Program-made: the position numbers and the translations under genes
In this document: positions 22,530 through 31,382 of the stretch, piece by piece
Numbering within the stretch: the stretch's first letter is position 1
Layout of the letters: each line of letters begins with the position of its first letter
Notes under the pieces: model-generated
Database searches by the model: none
Told to the model about the DNA's origin: nothing
Seen by the model: only the letters and a program-made list of their open reading frames with translations
Origin: Mycolicibacter minnesotensis
GTDB taxonomy: Bacteria; Actinomycetota; Actinomycetes; Mycobacteriales; Mycobacteriaceae
DNA: 64,000 nucleotides
Assembly (NCBI RefSeq): GCF_010731755.1
Contig: NZ_AP022589.1
Location: 558,001-622,000, forward strand
Direction: 5' to 3'

Positions 22530-23033
22530 TCAGTCCGCCGAGCTGTCGCGCCTCCCGGGCGCGAAGTGGTCGAAGGCGGCGCGCATCTCGCTGAGCTTTC
22601 GGTCCGTGCCCTGCAACGACAGGGTGATGTCGCCGAAGGCCGCGGCCCCCAGCCTCCTGCGTCCGCTGAAGGCGGACGAGTCGTCGAGGAACAGGTGGGC
22701 CAGCTGCACCCGGCCCGCGTCCACGGTCGTGATGCGCTGAATCACGCTCCACGGGATCACCGATGGGCCGCTGCGGCGTGCGTAGACGCCCTCGCTGTCG
22801 ATGCGGATCTCTACGCCCGAGGAGAACAACTTCGGCACCAGTACCGCTACGCCGCAGCCGAAGAAGAGGCTCGCGATCCAGCCGAACACATGCAGGGCTT
22901 GCGGCGACCAACCGCGAATGGGGCCCACCGCCCCGAAGCCGCCGGCCAGCCACACACCGAGCAGAACAAACACCACTCCGATCGCGATCAGCACCGCGAT
23001 CCTGCGCCGGTCCAGATAGGCTTCGAACGGCAT
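22530..23033 (-). CDS. membrane protein with PH-like cytoplasmic domain
   Basis: This is a 167-residue protein. Two hydrophobic segments near the N-terminus (VLIAIGVVFVLLGVWLAG, and VFGWIASLFFGCGVAVLV) form a hairpin. They are followed by a soluble beta-rich part with VEIRIDSEGVYARRSGPSVI, reminiscent of bacterial PH-domain/STM3941-type proteins of unknown function. The ATG at 23033 (MPFEAYLDRRR) follows AGGGGGAGGCGCG. It is on the same strand as the steroid-reductase-like gene, with a gap of about 70 bases. No function can be assigned. Confidence 0.7.
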   Translation of the reverse strand: MPFEAYLDRRRIAVLIAIGVVFVLLGVWLAGGFGAVGPIRGWSPQALHVFGWIASLFFGCGVAVLVPKLFSSGVEIRIDSEGVYARRSGPSVIPWSVIQRITTVDAGRVQLAHLFLDDSSAFSGRRRLGAAAFGDITLSLQGTDRKLSEMRAAFDHFAPGRRDSSAD

Positions 23034-23199
23034 CGCGCCTCCCCCTGTCGACCCGCAGGACTGTAGCGAGCGAGCGAGATTCACAGTAGTCACCCGCCTG
23101 ATGCGCCCCGGTGTCCACAATCACCGGCGCGACGGGCCGCGGCATCTATCGTGACATCGCACGAACCACCGCTGAGCGATCCTGACGAGGGGTGCCACG

Positions 23200-24594
23200 A
23201 TGACCGAACTACAGGCACGACGTCGGGGCGTCCTGCAGTCACTCACCGGGCTCAGTGTCCGCTATGTCGAGCGCCTGATGCCCGACCCGTTTCTGTTCGC
23301 GCTGATCCTCACCCTGATCGTCGCCGGGATGGTGGCGGTGCTGGTCCGCGGAGCATCGGCCAGCGGCATGCTTCAGGCCTGGTACGGCGGGGTGTGGGGC
23401 AACCAGAACATCTTCACCTTCGCCTTCCAGATGGTCCTGATCCTGGTGACGGGCTACACGCTGGCCGAAACGCCCGCCTTGAAGCGCGCCATCCACAGTG
23501 TCGCGGCGAAGCCACGTAACCAGGCGCAGGGGGCCTTGCTGTGCTTCAGCGTGAGTGCCGTTCTGTCCCTGCTGAACTGGGGACTGGGACTGGTGGCCGG
23601 GGCTTTGATCGCCCGACAGGTTGCGCGACGATTCCCGGACTCGCATTTCGGCTACCTGATCGCTGCGGCGTTCATGGGCTTCATCGTCTGGACGCAAGGG
23701 CTTTCGTCGTCGATCGCGCTGGCGAACACCGACGCCGGCAGCCCCATCAACGTGATCCACAAGATCGCCGGGTTCACCGTGCCACTGGGCCAGACCATCT
23801 TCGCGCCCTACAGCTGGATTTCGGCGATCGTCACACTAGCGGTCCTCGCGTTGGCGATCTGGCGGATGGAGCCGGCCGAAAGCCTGGCCCCCGACGTCGC
23901 GGTGTTCGACGACGAGCGAGTCATGGAGACACCGGTTGGCAACACGTTCGCCGAATGGCTGGAGAATCTCTGGATCCTCAATGTGCTGCTCTTCGGTGCC
24001 GGCATAGCGTATTTCGTGGCCAGTGGCTTCGCGTTGAACATCGGCTCGATGATCATGCTGTTCACCGTCACCAGCGCGCTGCTGCACCGCACACCGATCC
24101 GGTTCATCCGCGCATTCACTGGCGCAGCCAAGGTCTCCGGCCCGCTACTGCTGCAATACCCGCTCTACGGCGGCCTGATCGGACTGCTCGCCTATCAGGG
24201 CGCCGAGGCATCCAAGCCGCTGCAGACGTTGCTGGCCCAAACGCTGGTGAACGGCGCGACGGAGTACACGCTGCCGTTCCTGACTTTCCTGGGCTCGGTG
24301 ATCATCAGCCTGTTCGTGCCATCAGGCGGCGGGCACTGGGCCGTACAAGGGCCGATCGCCGTCGACTCCGCGCTGGCGATCGGCCAGCAGTCGCCCGCCT
24401 ATCTGGGGTTGGTCTCGATGGCCGTGGCAGTCGGCGAAGGCGTCGCGAACATGACCCAGCCGTTCTGGCTGCTGCCCCTGCTGGCGATAGCGAAGCTGCA
24501 TGTCCGTCAGGTGATGGGCTTTACCGTCGTGGCCTTCCTCATCGGATTGGTGACGCTGGGGGCCATGACGTTGATAGCGCCGTGGATGATCTGA
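23200..24594 (+). CDS. short-chain fatty acid transporter (AtoE family)
   Basis: This is a 464-residue integral membrane transporter with about 12 helices. The opening LSVRYVERLMPDPFLFALIL and the C-terminal LFVPSGGGHWAVQGPI and NMTQPFWLLPLL motifs are those of the AtoE/short-chain fatty acid uptake family. It is expected to import short-chain fatty acids. The ATG at 23200 has GAGGGG upstream. No obvious beta-oxidation or CoA-transferase gene is adjacent, so the substrate is inferred from the family alone. Confidence 0.88.
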   Translation: MTELQARRRGVLQSLTGLSVRYVERLMPDPFLFALILTLIVAGMVAVLVRGASASGMLQAWYGGVWGNQNIFTFAFQMVLILVTGYTLAETPALKRAIHSVAAKPRNQAQGALLCFSVSAVLSLLNWGLGLVAGALIARQVARRFPDSHFGYLIAAAFMGFIVWTQGLSSSIALANTDAGSPINVIHKIAGFTVPLGQTIFAPYSWISAIVTLAVLALAIWRMEPAESLAPDVAVFDDERVMETPVGNTFAEWLENLWILNVLLFGAGIAYFVASGFALNIGSMIMLFTVTSALLHRTPIRFIRAFTGAAKVSGPLLLQYPLYGGLIGLLAYQGAEASKPLQTLLAQTLVNGATEYTLPFLTFLGSVIISLFVPSGGGHWAVQGPIAVDSALAIGQQSPAYLGLVSMAVAVGEGVANMTQPFWLLPLLAIAKLHVRQVMGFTVVAFLIGLVTLGAMTLIAPWMI

Positions 24595-24690
24595 GGGCCC
24601 GCCTCGCCATCTCCTTGATATCAGCGCTTGCCTGCCGGATGCTCGTGTGGGAAGCACCGTCAGGGTTCTCGTGGCAAGGAGTACACCGCA

Positions 24691-25491
24691 GTGAATACAC
24701 CCGAAGCCGACAGCGTGGACAGGATCACCACCGCCCTGCGATCCTGCTACTCCGCGTTCGAAGCCCTCTGCGCCGACCTCGACGAGGCCCAGTGGAGCGC
24801 TCAGTCACTGTGCCCGGAGTGGACGGTGCGCGACGTGGTCGATCACGTCACCAGCATCGAGGCGGTGCTGGCCGGCTGGATGCCACAGGATGACCGCACT
24901 CCGCCGCCGTTCGATGCGGCCGCGGACTTTCTGCGCGACGCCGCTACCGACACAGCCTCTTACCGGCAGCTGGTGAGCGCGATCTATGAGCGTAGGAGAA
25001 ACGATCTGGCCGCCCTGTCCGAAGCGGATCTCGCACGACCGTCGTGGACGCCACTCGGTCCCAGCACCTACGGACGCTTTCTGGAGATCCGCGTCTTCGA
25101 CTTCTGGGTGCACGAACGAGACATCGCCACCCCACTGGGCCGCAGCACCGAGGACACCGGGCTCGGCGCCGAGATCGCGCTCGCCGAAGTCGCAGGCTCG
25201 CTGGGCTACATCGTCGGGAAGAAAGTGGGCCTGCCCGACGGCAAGAGCATCACGTTCGATCTCACCGGACCGCTTGCCCGCCAGCTACACGTCGCGGTGG
25301 ACGGACGCGCGAAAGCCGTTGACCACGTGGCTGATCCCGACGTCACACTGGTCACCGATTCGACCACCTTCATTCAGCTGGCATGTGGACGCATCGACCC
25401 GCAGGCCCAGATCGATTCCGGCGCCCTCACCTGGAAGGGCGACAACGAGCTGGGTGACCGCGCCGCCCGCAACCTCAGGTTCACGATGTGA
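24691..25491 (+). CDS. TIGR03083-type mycothiol-dependent isomerase family protein
   Basis: This 266-residue protein is of the maleylpyruvate isomerase/DinB-like family, whose members use mycothiol as thiol cofactor in actinobacteria. The typical pieces are [19 protein letters not shown] (with a metal-binding His), then [20 protein letters not shown], which supplies further His/Glu ligands. The GTG at 24691 follows AAGGAG (24676-24681). The stop overlaps the next gene, a DsbA-like protein, by four bases. Physical coupling to a second likely mycothiol enzyme supports a thiol-transfer or detoxification role. The substrate is unknown. Confidence 0.82.
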   Translation: MNTPEADSVDRITTALRSCYSAFEALCADLDEAQWSAQSLCPEWTVRDVVDHVTSIEAVLAGWMPQDDRTPPPFDAAADFLRDAATDTASYRQLVSAIYERRRNDLAALSEADLARPSWTPLGPSTYGRFLEIRVFDFWVHERDIATPLGRSTEDTGLGAEIALAEVAGSLGYIVGKKVGLPDGKSITFDLTGPLARQLHVAVDGRAKAVDHVADPDVTLVTDSTTFIQLACGRIDPQAQIDSGALTWKGDNELGDRAARNLRFTM

Positions 25492-26201
25492 CCAGCCGCC
25501 CGGATTCGGTCGATTTCCACTTCGACGTCATGTGCCCCTATGCCTACCAGACGTCACGGTGGATCCGGGAAGTCCGAGACCTGACCGGCCTCACCGTGAA
25601 TTGGCGCTTCTTCAGCCTTGAGGAGATCAACCGCCAAGAAGGCAAGAAGCATCCCTGGGAGCGCGAGTGGTCCTATGGCTGGTCGATGATGCGCATCGGC
25701 GCCCTACTGCGCCGCCAGTCGATGGCCGGGGTCGACGCGTGGTACGAACGCGCGGGACGCGCTTTGCACGTCGAGGGTCACAAGCCGCACGAGAAGGCGG
25801 TCGCCCGTCATCTGCTCGAAGAACTCGGATTCGATCCCGATCTGGTCGAGCAGGCGATCGCCGACCCCACCACCAACGACGAGGTGCTGGCCGATCATCA
25901 GCGTGTGGTGGGCGCCAGCGGCTATGGGGTGCCCACGCTGTTCTTCCCCGACGGCCAGTGCCTGTTCGGACCAGTTCTGATCGATCCGCCCATGGGCCAG
26001 GCTGCGGTGCGCCTGTGGGAAGCCGTGGTGGCCTGGACGGAGTTCCCGCATCTCTACGAACTACAGAGGCCGAAGACTCCCGCCGACGAGCAGCGCATCG
26101 CCGAGGCCTTCCGGCCCTATCTGCAGGCTCGCGACTGGGTGTCGATCAACCGCGGCGAGGTGGTCTCCTTTGCCGACCGAGATCCCGGACAGCCAGCATG
26201 A
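25488..26201 (+). CDS. DsbA-family protein, mycothiol-dependent nitroreductase-like
   Basis: This is a 237-residue thioredoxin-fold protein similar to mycobacterial Rv2466c-type nitroreductases and to 2-hydroxychromene-2-carboxylate isomerases. The active site reads [14 protein letters not shown]: the first Cys is present, but the second Cys of the CPWC motif in Rv2466c is replaced by Ala. It therefore has a one-cysteine site and would need an external thiol, most likely mycothiol. The cis-proline region [10 protein letters not shown] is intact. The GTG start overlaps the upstream isomerase-family gene (GTGA). It is followed by the P450 fusion gene after about 70 bases. Confidence 0.82.
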   Translation: MTSRPDSVDFHFDVMCPYAYQTSRWIREVRDLTGLTVNWRFFSLEEINRQEGKKHPWEREWSYGWSMMRIGALLRRQSMAGVDAWYERAGRALHVEGHKPHEKAVARHLLEELGFDPDLVEQAIADPTTNDEVLADHQRVVGASGYGVPTLFFPDGQCLFGPVLIDPPMGQAAVRLWEAVVAWTEFPHLYELQRPKTPADEQRIAEAFRPYLQARDWVSINRGEVVSFADRDPGQPA

Positions 26202-26271
26202 GCCGCACCGCCTAGTGCGATGATCAGCATTGCGGCGGAACAGGATCCGGCAGCGGCCTATGCTGCCCGAT

Positions 26272-29200
26272 ATGGCCGACCTCACCGCCTCGCCTCCCCC
26301 GGACCTGGACCACGTTCCGTCCGCCGAAGGGCCGCTGCCACCGGCCTCTGACCTGGCCGGTCGGCCCTACGCGCTCCCCGTCGACATCCTCGGTGACCTG
26401 CACGGGCCGCTGTTCTATGCCGACTACAGCGGGGTACGCAAGCTCTATGCCTGTTCACGTGAGCTGGTCGAAGAACTGTGCGACGAGGGCCGGTTCGCCA
26501 AGAACCTGATGCAGCCCCTGGAGCGGGTGCGCCAGCTGGCCGGTGACGGGTTGTTCACCGCCTACCACGGTGAGCTGGCCTGGCAGCAGGCCCACGACGT
26601 CCTGATGCCCGGATTCAGTTATGCCGGGCTTCGCAACTACCACGGCGCCATGCTCGACATCGGCGACCAGCTGGTCGCCCGCTGGGATGCCAGCGCCGGG
26701 GATCGGCCGGTGGACGCATCCACCGACCTGCAAAAGCTCGCGATGGACACCGTTGCGCTGGCCGGTTTCGGGGCACGATTCGACTCATTCACCCATGAGG
26801 GCCTGGCCCCGGTCCCGCAGAGTTTCACCGCGGCCCTCGCAGAGCTCGGCGACGCCGGGGCCACCGCCGAGTTCGACCGGGAGCGGGCCGCGCTGCACCG
26901 CACCTTCGACGAGCTGGTGAAGCAGCACCGCGCAACGCCGTCGGCTGAAGCCGACGATCTGCTCTACGTCATGCTCGGCGATGATGCCGACGGCCGACCG
27001 CTGCTCAGCGACGACAACATCCGCAACCAGATCATGACGTTTCTCATCGCCGGCCAGCTGACCACATCAGAACTGATGCCCACCACGCTCTACAACCTCA
27101 TGCATCACCCGGCAGTACTGTCGCGGGTCACCGCCGAGGTCGACGCGGTGTTCGGCGTGGACGACGACTATGTGCCGACCTACGACGACATCGGAAAGCT
27201 CGAATACCTACGGCAGGTGATCAACGAGACGCTGCGACTGTGCCCTCCCGTGGTCAGCTTCGACCGGATGGCTCTGGCGGACACGGTGATCGGCGGCAAG
27301 TACCCGATCAGAAAGGGCGAGGCGGTGAGCGTCCACACCGGCGCTCTGCATCGCCAACCCGAGTGGGGTGACAACGTCGAACTGTTCGACCCGGACCGGT
27401 TCAGTCCGGCGCGAGCAGCCGCCAGGCCGGCAGCCGTCTTCAAACCCTTCGGCACCGGGGCCCGCTCCTGCATCGGCCGCCAGTTCGCGCTGCACGAGGC
27501 CACCCTGACCATCGCGCGGGTGATTCACCGGTATCGCCTGATCGACTCGCAACACTATGTGCTGCATTTCGACAGCGAGCGCAGTCGACGCCCGGTGGGG
27601 TTCCACCTCAGCCTGATCCGTCGCACACCGGAAGACCGCAGTGCCGCTCCCCAAGCCGAAGTGACACACCGCAACGCCACGGGGGCCGTCACCCCGGTCA
27701 CGGCGGGCACCACGCTGGCCGTGCTGCACGGCTCGAACCTCGGCACCTGCCGGGCGCTGGCCAAGCAGCTCGCCGAAGAGGCCACCGACTTCGGTTGCAC
27801 CACCACGGTCGCTGCGCTCGACGACTTCGCCGGCGCCCTGCCGGCAACCGATGCGGTCGTCATCGTGGCCTCGTCCTACAACGGACAGCCCACCGACGAC
27901 GCACGGGAATTCCTCGCCTGGCTGCTCAGTGACGACGCAACACTGGATGGCACACCGCGCTTTGCGGTTCTCGGTGTCGGGGACCGCAATTGGGCCGACA
28001 CCTACCAGGCGGTCCCCCAACACATCGATGAGCGCCTGACCGAACTGGGCGCGGAAGCTCTGCTCCCCCTGACCGCAGCCGACACCTCAGGCGATCTCAA
28101 CGGAACCGTCGAGGAGTTCTCCACGGCATTACGCGAAGCCCTTTCGGCACACTTCGGCGATCCCGACGCAGCGCCGCTTACCGACACCGACGAGCCGCTC
28201 TACGACATGCGTCCCATCCTCGGTCCCGTCACGGCGGCAATCGACGCCCGGTTCGCGGTGACACCGATGACCGTCCTGGAAAACACCGCACTGGTCGGCG
28301 ACGACACCACACTCGGCGGGGCCAAGCGCTTTGTGCGCATCGCCCTTCCCGAGGGGGTCAAGTATCAGACCGGTGATCACCTGACGGTGTTGGCCGACAA
28401 TCCGCCCGAGCTGGTGTCCACGGTCCTTGAGCTGCTGGGCATCGACGGCGACCGGCGACTGGCCATCAATCCGCGGCGCGCCTCGCGGCGGCTGATCGCA
28501 CTGGACCGGGAGGTGAGCGCACGCGAGCTGCTCACCCACTTCGTCGAACTGCGCAAACCGGTCACACCCAGCCAGTTGCGCCGTCTTGCCGCAGCCAACC
28601 CCTGCCCTCCCGAACGCGAACGCCTCGAACAGCTGGCGGCCGCGGCCGAACCCTGCCCGCTCAGCTTGTTCGAGTGCCTCATGGAGTGCCCGGCATGCGC
28701 GCTGACCGGCGCGGAGCTGCTTGAGCTGCTTGAACCGATGACGCCGCGGCACTACTCCATAGCGTCCTCGTCACGCCTGGCGCCGGGTCTGGTGGCACTC
28801 GTGGTGAGCGTGCTCGACGCGCCGGCACGCTCCGGCCACGGGCTGTTTCAGGGCGTGGCGTCCAACCACTTGGCCGCCGTGGCCGCCGGCACGCAGATTC
28901 GGGCGCGAGTCGATCCGGCACGCCAGGCGTTCCGCGCCGGCGCCGACCCCGCAAAGAATGTGATCCTGGTCAGCGCCGGGACCGGCGTTGCGCCGTTCCG
29001 TGGCTTCCTCGGTGACCGTCTGGCGGCCAAACAGGAGGGCGCGCCGTATTCCCCGGCCTTGTGTTTCTTCGGTGTCCGAAATCCCGACGCGGACTACATC
29101 TTCCGCGACCAGTTCGAGGCTGCCGAAGCCGAGGGAATAGTCCGGATGCGCCCTGCCTTCTCCCGCGCGCCGCAGGACGGCGTCCGCTACGTGCAGGACC

Positions 29201-29424
29201 GGATCGCCTCCGACGCCGACGACGTCTGGGAGCTGCTGGGAGACCCCGCGAAACAAACCCACGTCTTTGTCTGCGGCGATGGCGCCAAGATGGCCCCGGC
29301 GGTGCGCCAAGCCTTCATCGACATCTACCGGGCCCGCACCGGCAGCGATGAGGAGCGGGCCCACGACTGGCTGATCGGCCTGGTGGAAGCCGATCGCTAC
29401 GTCGAGGATGTCTGGGCTGGATGA
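26272..29424 (+). CDS. self-sufficient cytochrome P450/NADPH-P450 reductase fusion (CYP102-like)
   Basis: This 1050-residue cytosolic fusion has P450, flavodoxin-FMN and FAD/NADPH reductase domains in the order of Bacillus P450 BM3, and hydroxylates fatty-acid-like substrates with NADPH and O2. The P450 part has ETLR in INETLRLCPP and the haem loop FKPFGTGARSCIGRQFA with Cys400. The FMN part opens LAVLHGSNLGTCRALAKQLA, with SSYNGQPTDDAREF later. The FAD part has RHYSIASS, the NADPH part VILVSAGTGVAPFRGFL, and the C-terminus is YVEDVWAG. The I-helix motif is AGQLTTSE, where BM3 has AGHETTS, so the acid of the acid-alcohol pair is Leu263. The start may be the ATG at 26260 or 26272; the latter puts the haem Cys at 400 as in BM3. 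Confidence 0.9.
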   Translation: MADLTASPPPDLDHVPSAEGPLPPASDLAGRPYALPVDILGDLHGPLFYADYSGVRKLYACSRELVEELCDEGRFAKNLMQPLERVRQLAGDGLFTAYHGELAWQQAHDVLMPGFSYAGLRNYHGAMLDIGDQLVARWDASAGDRPVDASTDLQKLAMDTVALAGFGARFDSFTHEGLAPVPQSFTAALAELGDAGATAEFDRERAALHRTFDELVKQHRATPSAEADDLLYVMLGDDADGRPLLSDDNIRNQIMTFLIAGQLTTSELMPTTLYNLMHHPAVLSRVTAEVDAVFGVDDDYVPTYDDIGKLEYLRQVINETLRLCPPVVSFDRMALADTVIGGKYPIRKGEAVSVHTGALHRQPEWGDNVELFDPDRFSPARAAARPAAVFKPFGTGARSCIGRQFALHEATLTIARVIHRYRLIDSQHYVLHFDSERSRRPVGFHLSLIRRTPEDRSAAPQAEVTHRNATGAVTPVTAGTTLAVLHGSNLGTCRALAKQLAEEATDFGCTTTVAALDDFAGALPATDAVVIVASSYNGQPTDDAREFLAWLLSDDATLDGTPRFAVLGVGDRNWADTYQAVPQHIDERLTELGAEALLPLTAADTSGDLNGTVEEFSTALREALSAHFGDPDAAPLTDTDEPLYDMRPILGPVTAAIDARFAVTPMTVLENTALVGDDTTLGGAKRFVRIALPEGVKYQTGDHLTVLADNPPELVSTVLELLGIDGDRRLAINPRRASRRLIALDREVSARELLTHFVELRKPVTPSQLRRLAAANPCPPERERLEQLAAAAEPCPLSLFECLMECPACALTGAELLELLEPMTPRHYSIASSSRLAPGLVALVVSVLDAPARSGHGLFQGVASNHLAAVAAGTQIRARVDPARQAFRAGADPAKNVILVSAGTGVAPFRGFLGDRLAAKQEGAPYSPALCFFGVRNPDADYIFRDQFEAAEAEGIVRMRPAFSRAPQDGVRYVQDRIASDADDVWELLGDPAKQTHVFVCGDGAKMAPAVRQAFIDIYRARTGSDEERAHDWLIGLVEADRYVEDVWAG

Positions 29425-29558
29425 CCCGGCGGGCGGGCCGGTCACCTGCTCGCCGCCCGACTCGTGTGTATTTCACAGGAAAGCTCTGGTATGCCGTGAT
29501 AGCGTCAGTGACGCACATCATCGCTTGATGGGCTTGAAAAGTGAAAGAAGTAAAGTAA
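29425..29558 (+). promoter_or_regulatory. cspA upstream region / 5' leader
   Basis: These 134 bases between the P450 gene and the cold-shock gene contain no ORF. The last 40 are A-rich (GTGAAAGAAGTAAAGTAA just before the ATG), unusual in this GC-rich DNA. They probably form a weakly structured leader with GAAAGAAG as ribosome site. I could not assign a convincing promoter. Confidence 0.4.
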
Positions 29559-29762
29559 ATGGCACAGGGCACTGTGAAATGGTTCAACGGCGAAAAGGGC
29601 TTCGGCTTCATCGCCCCCGATGGCGGAGCGGCTGACGTCTTCGTCCACTACTCCGAGATCGGTGGCAGCGGATTCCGCACCCTCGAGGAGAACGCTCGGG
29701 TCCAGTTCGAGGTCGAACAGGGCGCGAAGGGTCCGCAGGCTGTTGGCGTTACGGTCATCTGA
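29559..29762 (+). CDS. cspA: cold shock protein
   Basis: This is a 67-residue single OB-fold cold-shock protein that binds single-stranded RNA/DNA and acts as an RNA chaperone. RNP1 is KGFGFIAPD and RNP2 is VFVHYSEI, both intact. The start [14 protein letters not shown] is canonical. It is monocistronic: an A-rich leader precedes it and a strong intrinsic terminator follows within 20 bases. Confidence 0.96.
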   Translation: MAQGTVKWFNGEKGFGFIAPDGGAADVFVHYSEIGGSGFRTLEENARVQFEVEQGAKGPQAVGVTVI

Positions 29763-29779
29763 CCGAACACACAGACTTC

Positions 29780-29815
29780 AAGAGGCTGTCGCAGCGAAAG
29801 CTGCGGCAGCCTCTT
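29780..29815 (+). terminator. intrinsic terminator of cspA
   Basis: This is a 16-base stem (AAGAGGCTGTCGCAGC with GCTGCGGCAGCCTCTT, one T-G wobble) closed by a GAAA tetraloop. It begins 17 bases after the cspA stop and is followed by TCTGCAT. The U-tract is short, but the stem is very stable. Confidence 0.85.
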
Positions 29816-29841
29816 CTGCATGGCGGGGCGGACTTGGCGGT

Positions 29842-29849
29842 ACGGACCG
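29842..29849 (+). repeat. target-site duplication, left of IS copy A
   Basis: The 8-base sequence ACGGACCG is found again directly after the right end of the element (31160-31167). An 8-base duplication fits IS256-family transposition. Confidence 0.9.
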
Positions 29850-31159
29850 GGGTTATAGGCCAAATTGTGTGTATGGCGTGCGGCGTGTCCTTGGTGTTAG
29901 GGGCGTGATCTGCCGGCCCAGCCGTGTTGGAGGCCGTTGCCGTCTTCCCAGCTGAAGTTGGTGCCCAGGACCGGGACGAGAGGTTCGTCATCGAGCAGTT
30001 CGACGGGGTGGTGTCGGGGTAGGTGGCGGTGTTCAGGGCGTACCAGGCTCCAGGGGTCTGCGGGTGTGGCGGTGAGGCTGTTGAGTTTCCATTCCGCTGC
30101 CCGGCGGGCGTGTTCGGTCGGCAGGCCGCGGTGAGTGCGGAACAGGTCTTTGAGGGCCCGGTTGGGTCCGCCTTCCAATGACGAAGTCGTGCGGGCCAGG
30201 GGTTGGTCGACGGTGGTGAGGTCAGGGTCAATCCAGGTGAACAGTTGGCGGTTGCGGATCAGGGCACGGTAGAGGCCCCGGGTCTTGCGGAGCTGTTGGT
30301 GGGTGTACCACCAGCGTTGGTGTTCGCTGATGCCGGCGGGGCGTTCGGTGTGGGCGCGGGCGATGGTGCGGTGCCGCAGAAACTGATCCCAGCGGGATTC
30401 CCAGGCGGCGTATTCGGTCATCCAGAACACCGCCTGGTCGAGATCGCGTACGTGCATCAATGCTTTTGTCAGGGCAAGGATTTCGCGGCCCGGTTCCAGT
30501 CGTGGGCGCAGGGTGTGGTGGCGGCGCACGGTCTGGAAGATGTGGAAGTAGCAGCGTTGGATACGGGTGGCCGGCCATTGGGCTCGCAGGGCCGCAGCTA
30601 GGCCGGTGCCGCCGTCGACGACGACCATGCGTGGGGTGGGTAGCCGGGTCAGGATCTGTTCCCAGGCGATTTTCTTCTCGCGGTCGCACCATTGCCAGTC
30701 CAGAACGTGGTGGCCGTCGGTGGCGATCAGCAGGCACCACGTTTGGAAGTAGGTGCCATCGAGGATCACCACTGGTGGAGCCACCGCCGGTGCCGGTGGG
30801 TGGGGCACTTCGACGCGCCAGCACCAGGCGGTGTCCCGGCGGAACGTGCGCGCACTGGTGGACAGCTGCTCGGGGCGTGCCCCGGTCAGCAACCACGCCA
30901 GGAACGCCCGCAGTTGCGCTTTGTCGGTGATGTCTGGGCGGGCCTGTGTGGTCGAGGCGCCGCAGGTGCGACACCGCCACCGCGTTCTTCCGGCCGACGT
31001 CGCGCCGTTCTTGACCAGCTTCGATCCACATACACCACAGGTCGGGGAATTACGAGCACCGGACACCGAACATGCTTTCAGAGCATGTTCAGACCCCCGT
31101 CACGCCAGGTCAACCCCCAGAAATCAGCCGATCTATACACACAATCTGGCCATTAACCC
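29850..31159 (-). mobile_element. IS1249-type insertion sequence, copy A (complete)
   Basis: This 1310-base element has terminal inverted repeats of about 25 bases: the left end reads GGGTTATAGGCC then AAATTGTGTGTAT (29850-29874), and the right end is its inverse with three differences (31135-31159). It is flanked by perfect 8-base duplications ACGGACCG. It carries one intact transposase gene on the minus strand. It lies between the cspA terminator and the terminator-like hairpin beside the left attachment repeat. It is nearly identical to copy C in inverted orientation. Confidence 0.93.
29897..31066 (-). CDS. IS1249-type (IS256 family) transposase
   Basis: This is a DDE transposase of 389 residues. 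The N-terminal zinc ribbon is CGVCGSKLVKNG with a second CxxC in WRCRTCGAS. The catalytic residues by position are D103 (VVILDGTYF), D151 (MVVVDGGTG) and E298 (TTSSLEGGPN), with the IQRCYFHIFQ segment typical of MULE-like/IS256 relatives. The start is GTG (31066), the same in copies A and C. The frame is open throughout, so this copy is the likely active source of transposase. Confidence 0.92.
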   Translation of the reverse strand: MSGARNSPTCGVCGSKLVKNGATSAGRTRWRCRTCGASTTQARPDITDKAQLRAFLAWLLTGARPEQLSTSARTFRRDTAWCWRVEVPHPPAPAVAPPVVILDGTYFQTWCLLIATDGHHVLDWQWCDREKKIAWEQILTRLPTPRMVVVDGGTGLAAALRAQWPATRIQRCYFHIFQTVRRHHTLRPRLEPGREILALTKALMHVRDLDQAVFWMTEYAAWESRWDQFLRHRTIARAHTERPAGISEHQRWWYTHQQLRKTRGLYRALIRNRQLFTWIDPDLTTVDQPLARTTSSLEGGPNRALKDLFRTHRGLPTEHARRAAEWKLNSLTATPADPWSLVRPEHRHLPRHHPVELLDDEPLVPVLGTNFSWEDGNGLQHGWAGRSRP

Positions 31160-31167
31160 ACGGACCG
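31160..31167 (+). repeat. target-site duplication, right of IS copy A
   Basis: ACGGACCG, identical to the bases just left of the element (29842-29849). This confirms both ends of copy A. Confidence 0.9.
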
Positions 31168-31185
31168 AGTATGGCCCCCAAATCG

Positions 31186-31218
31186 AAAAAATCCGCGGAC
31201 CTGAATAGGTCCGCGGAT
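31186..31218 (-). terminator. intrinsic terminator (former tRNA-fMet terminator)
   Basis: Read on the minus strand, a perfect 12-base stem (ATCCGCGGACCT with its inverse) and a 4-base loop are followed by six T residues. It lies directly downstream, in tRNA direction, of the displaced tRNA-fMet 3' half. It is probably the original chromosomal terminator of that tRNA gene, now cut off by the island. Confidence 0.8.
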
Positions 31219-31219
31219 C

Positions 31220-31289
31220 TTCCGATGTCTTGCGACACCGCATTTGTAGCGGGGACAGGATTCGAACCTGCGACCTCTGGGTTATGAGC
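31220..31289. repeat. attachment repeat, left end of island (attL-like)
   Basis: This 70-base segment repeats bases 38845-38914 with three mismatches; the last 49 bases (31241-31289) are an exact match. It contains the T-arm, variable loop and part of the anticodon stem of initiator tRNA-fMet, but the sequence then diverges, so no tRNA can be made from it. The arrangement is that left by integration of a tyrosine-recombinase element into a tRNA gene. Confidence 0.88.
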
Positions 31290-31382
31290 TAGCCACCGGG
31301 AATTTTTAACACCCCACCAAGTCCCAAAAGTGCAGGTCAGTCCGGCGCATGGGTCCGCTGCGTACCGCAGGATCCCACCGGT
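31290..31382. other. island left-end sequence without gene
   Basis: I see no gene in these 93 bases between the left attachment repeat and the IS3-type remnant. They contain a run AATTTTTAACACCCC and no obvious regulatory site. Confidence 0.5.

Noticed and set aside
31241..31313. A complete second tRNA-Met at the left repeat
   Set aside because: Similarity stops at 31289, within the anticodon stem; the 5' half of a tRNA is absent.
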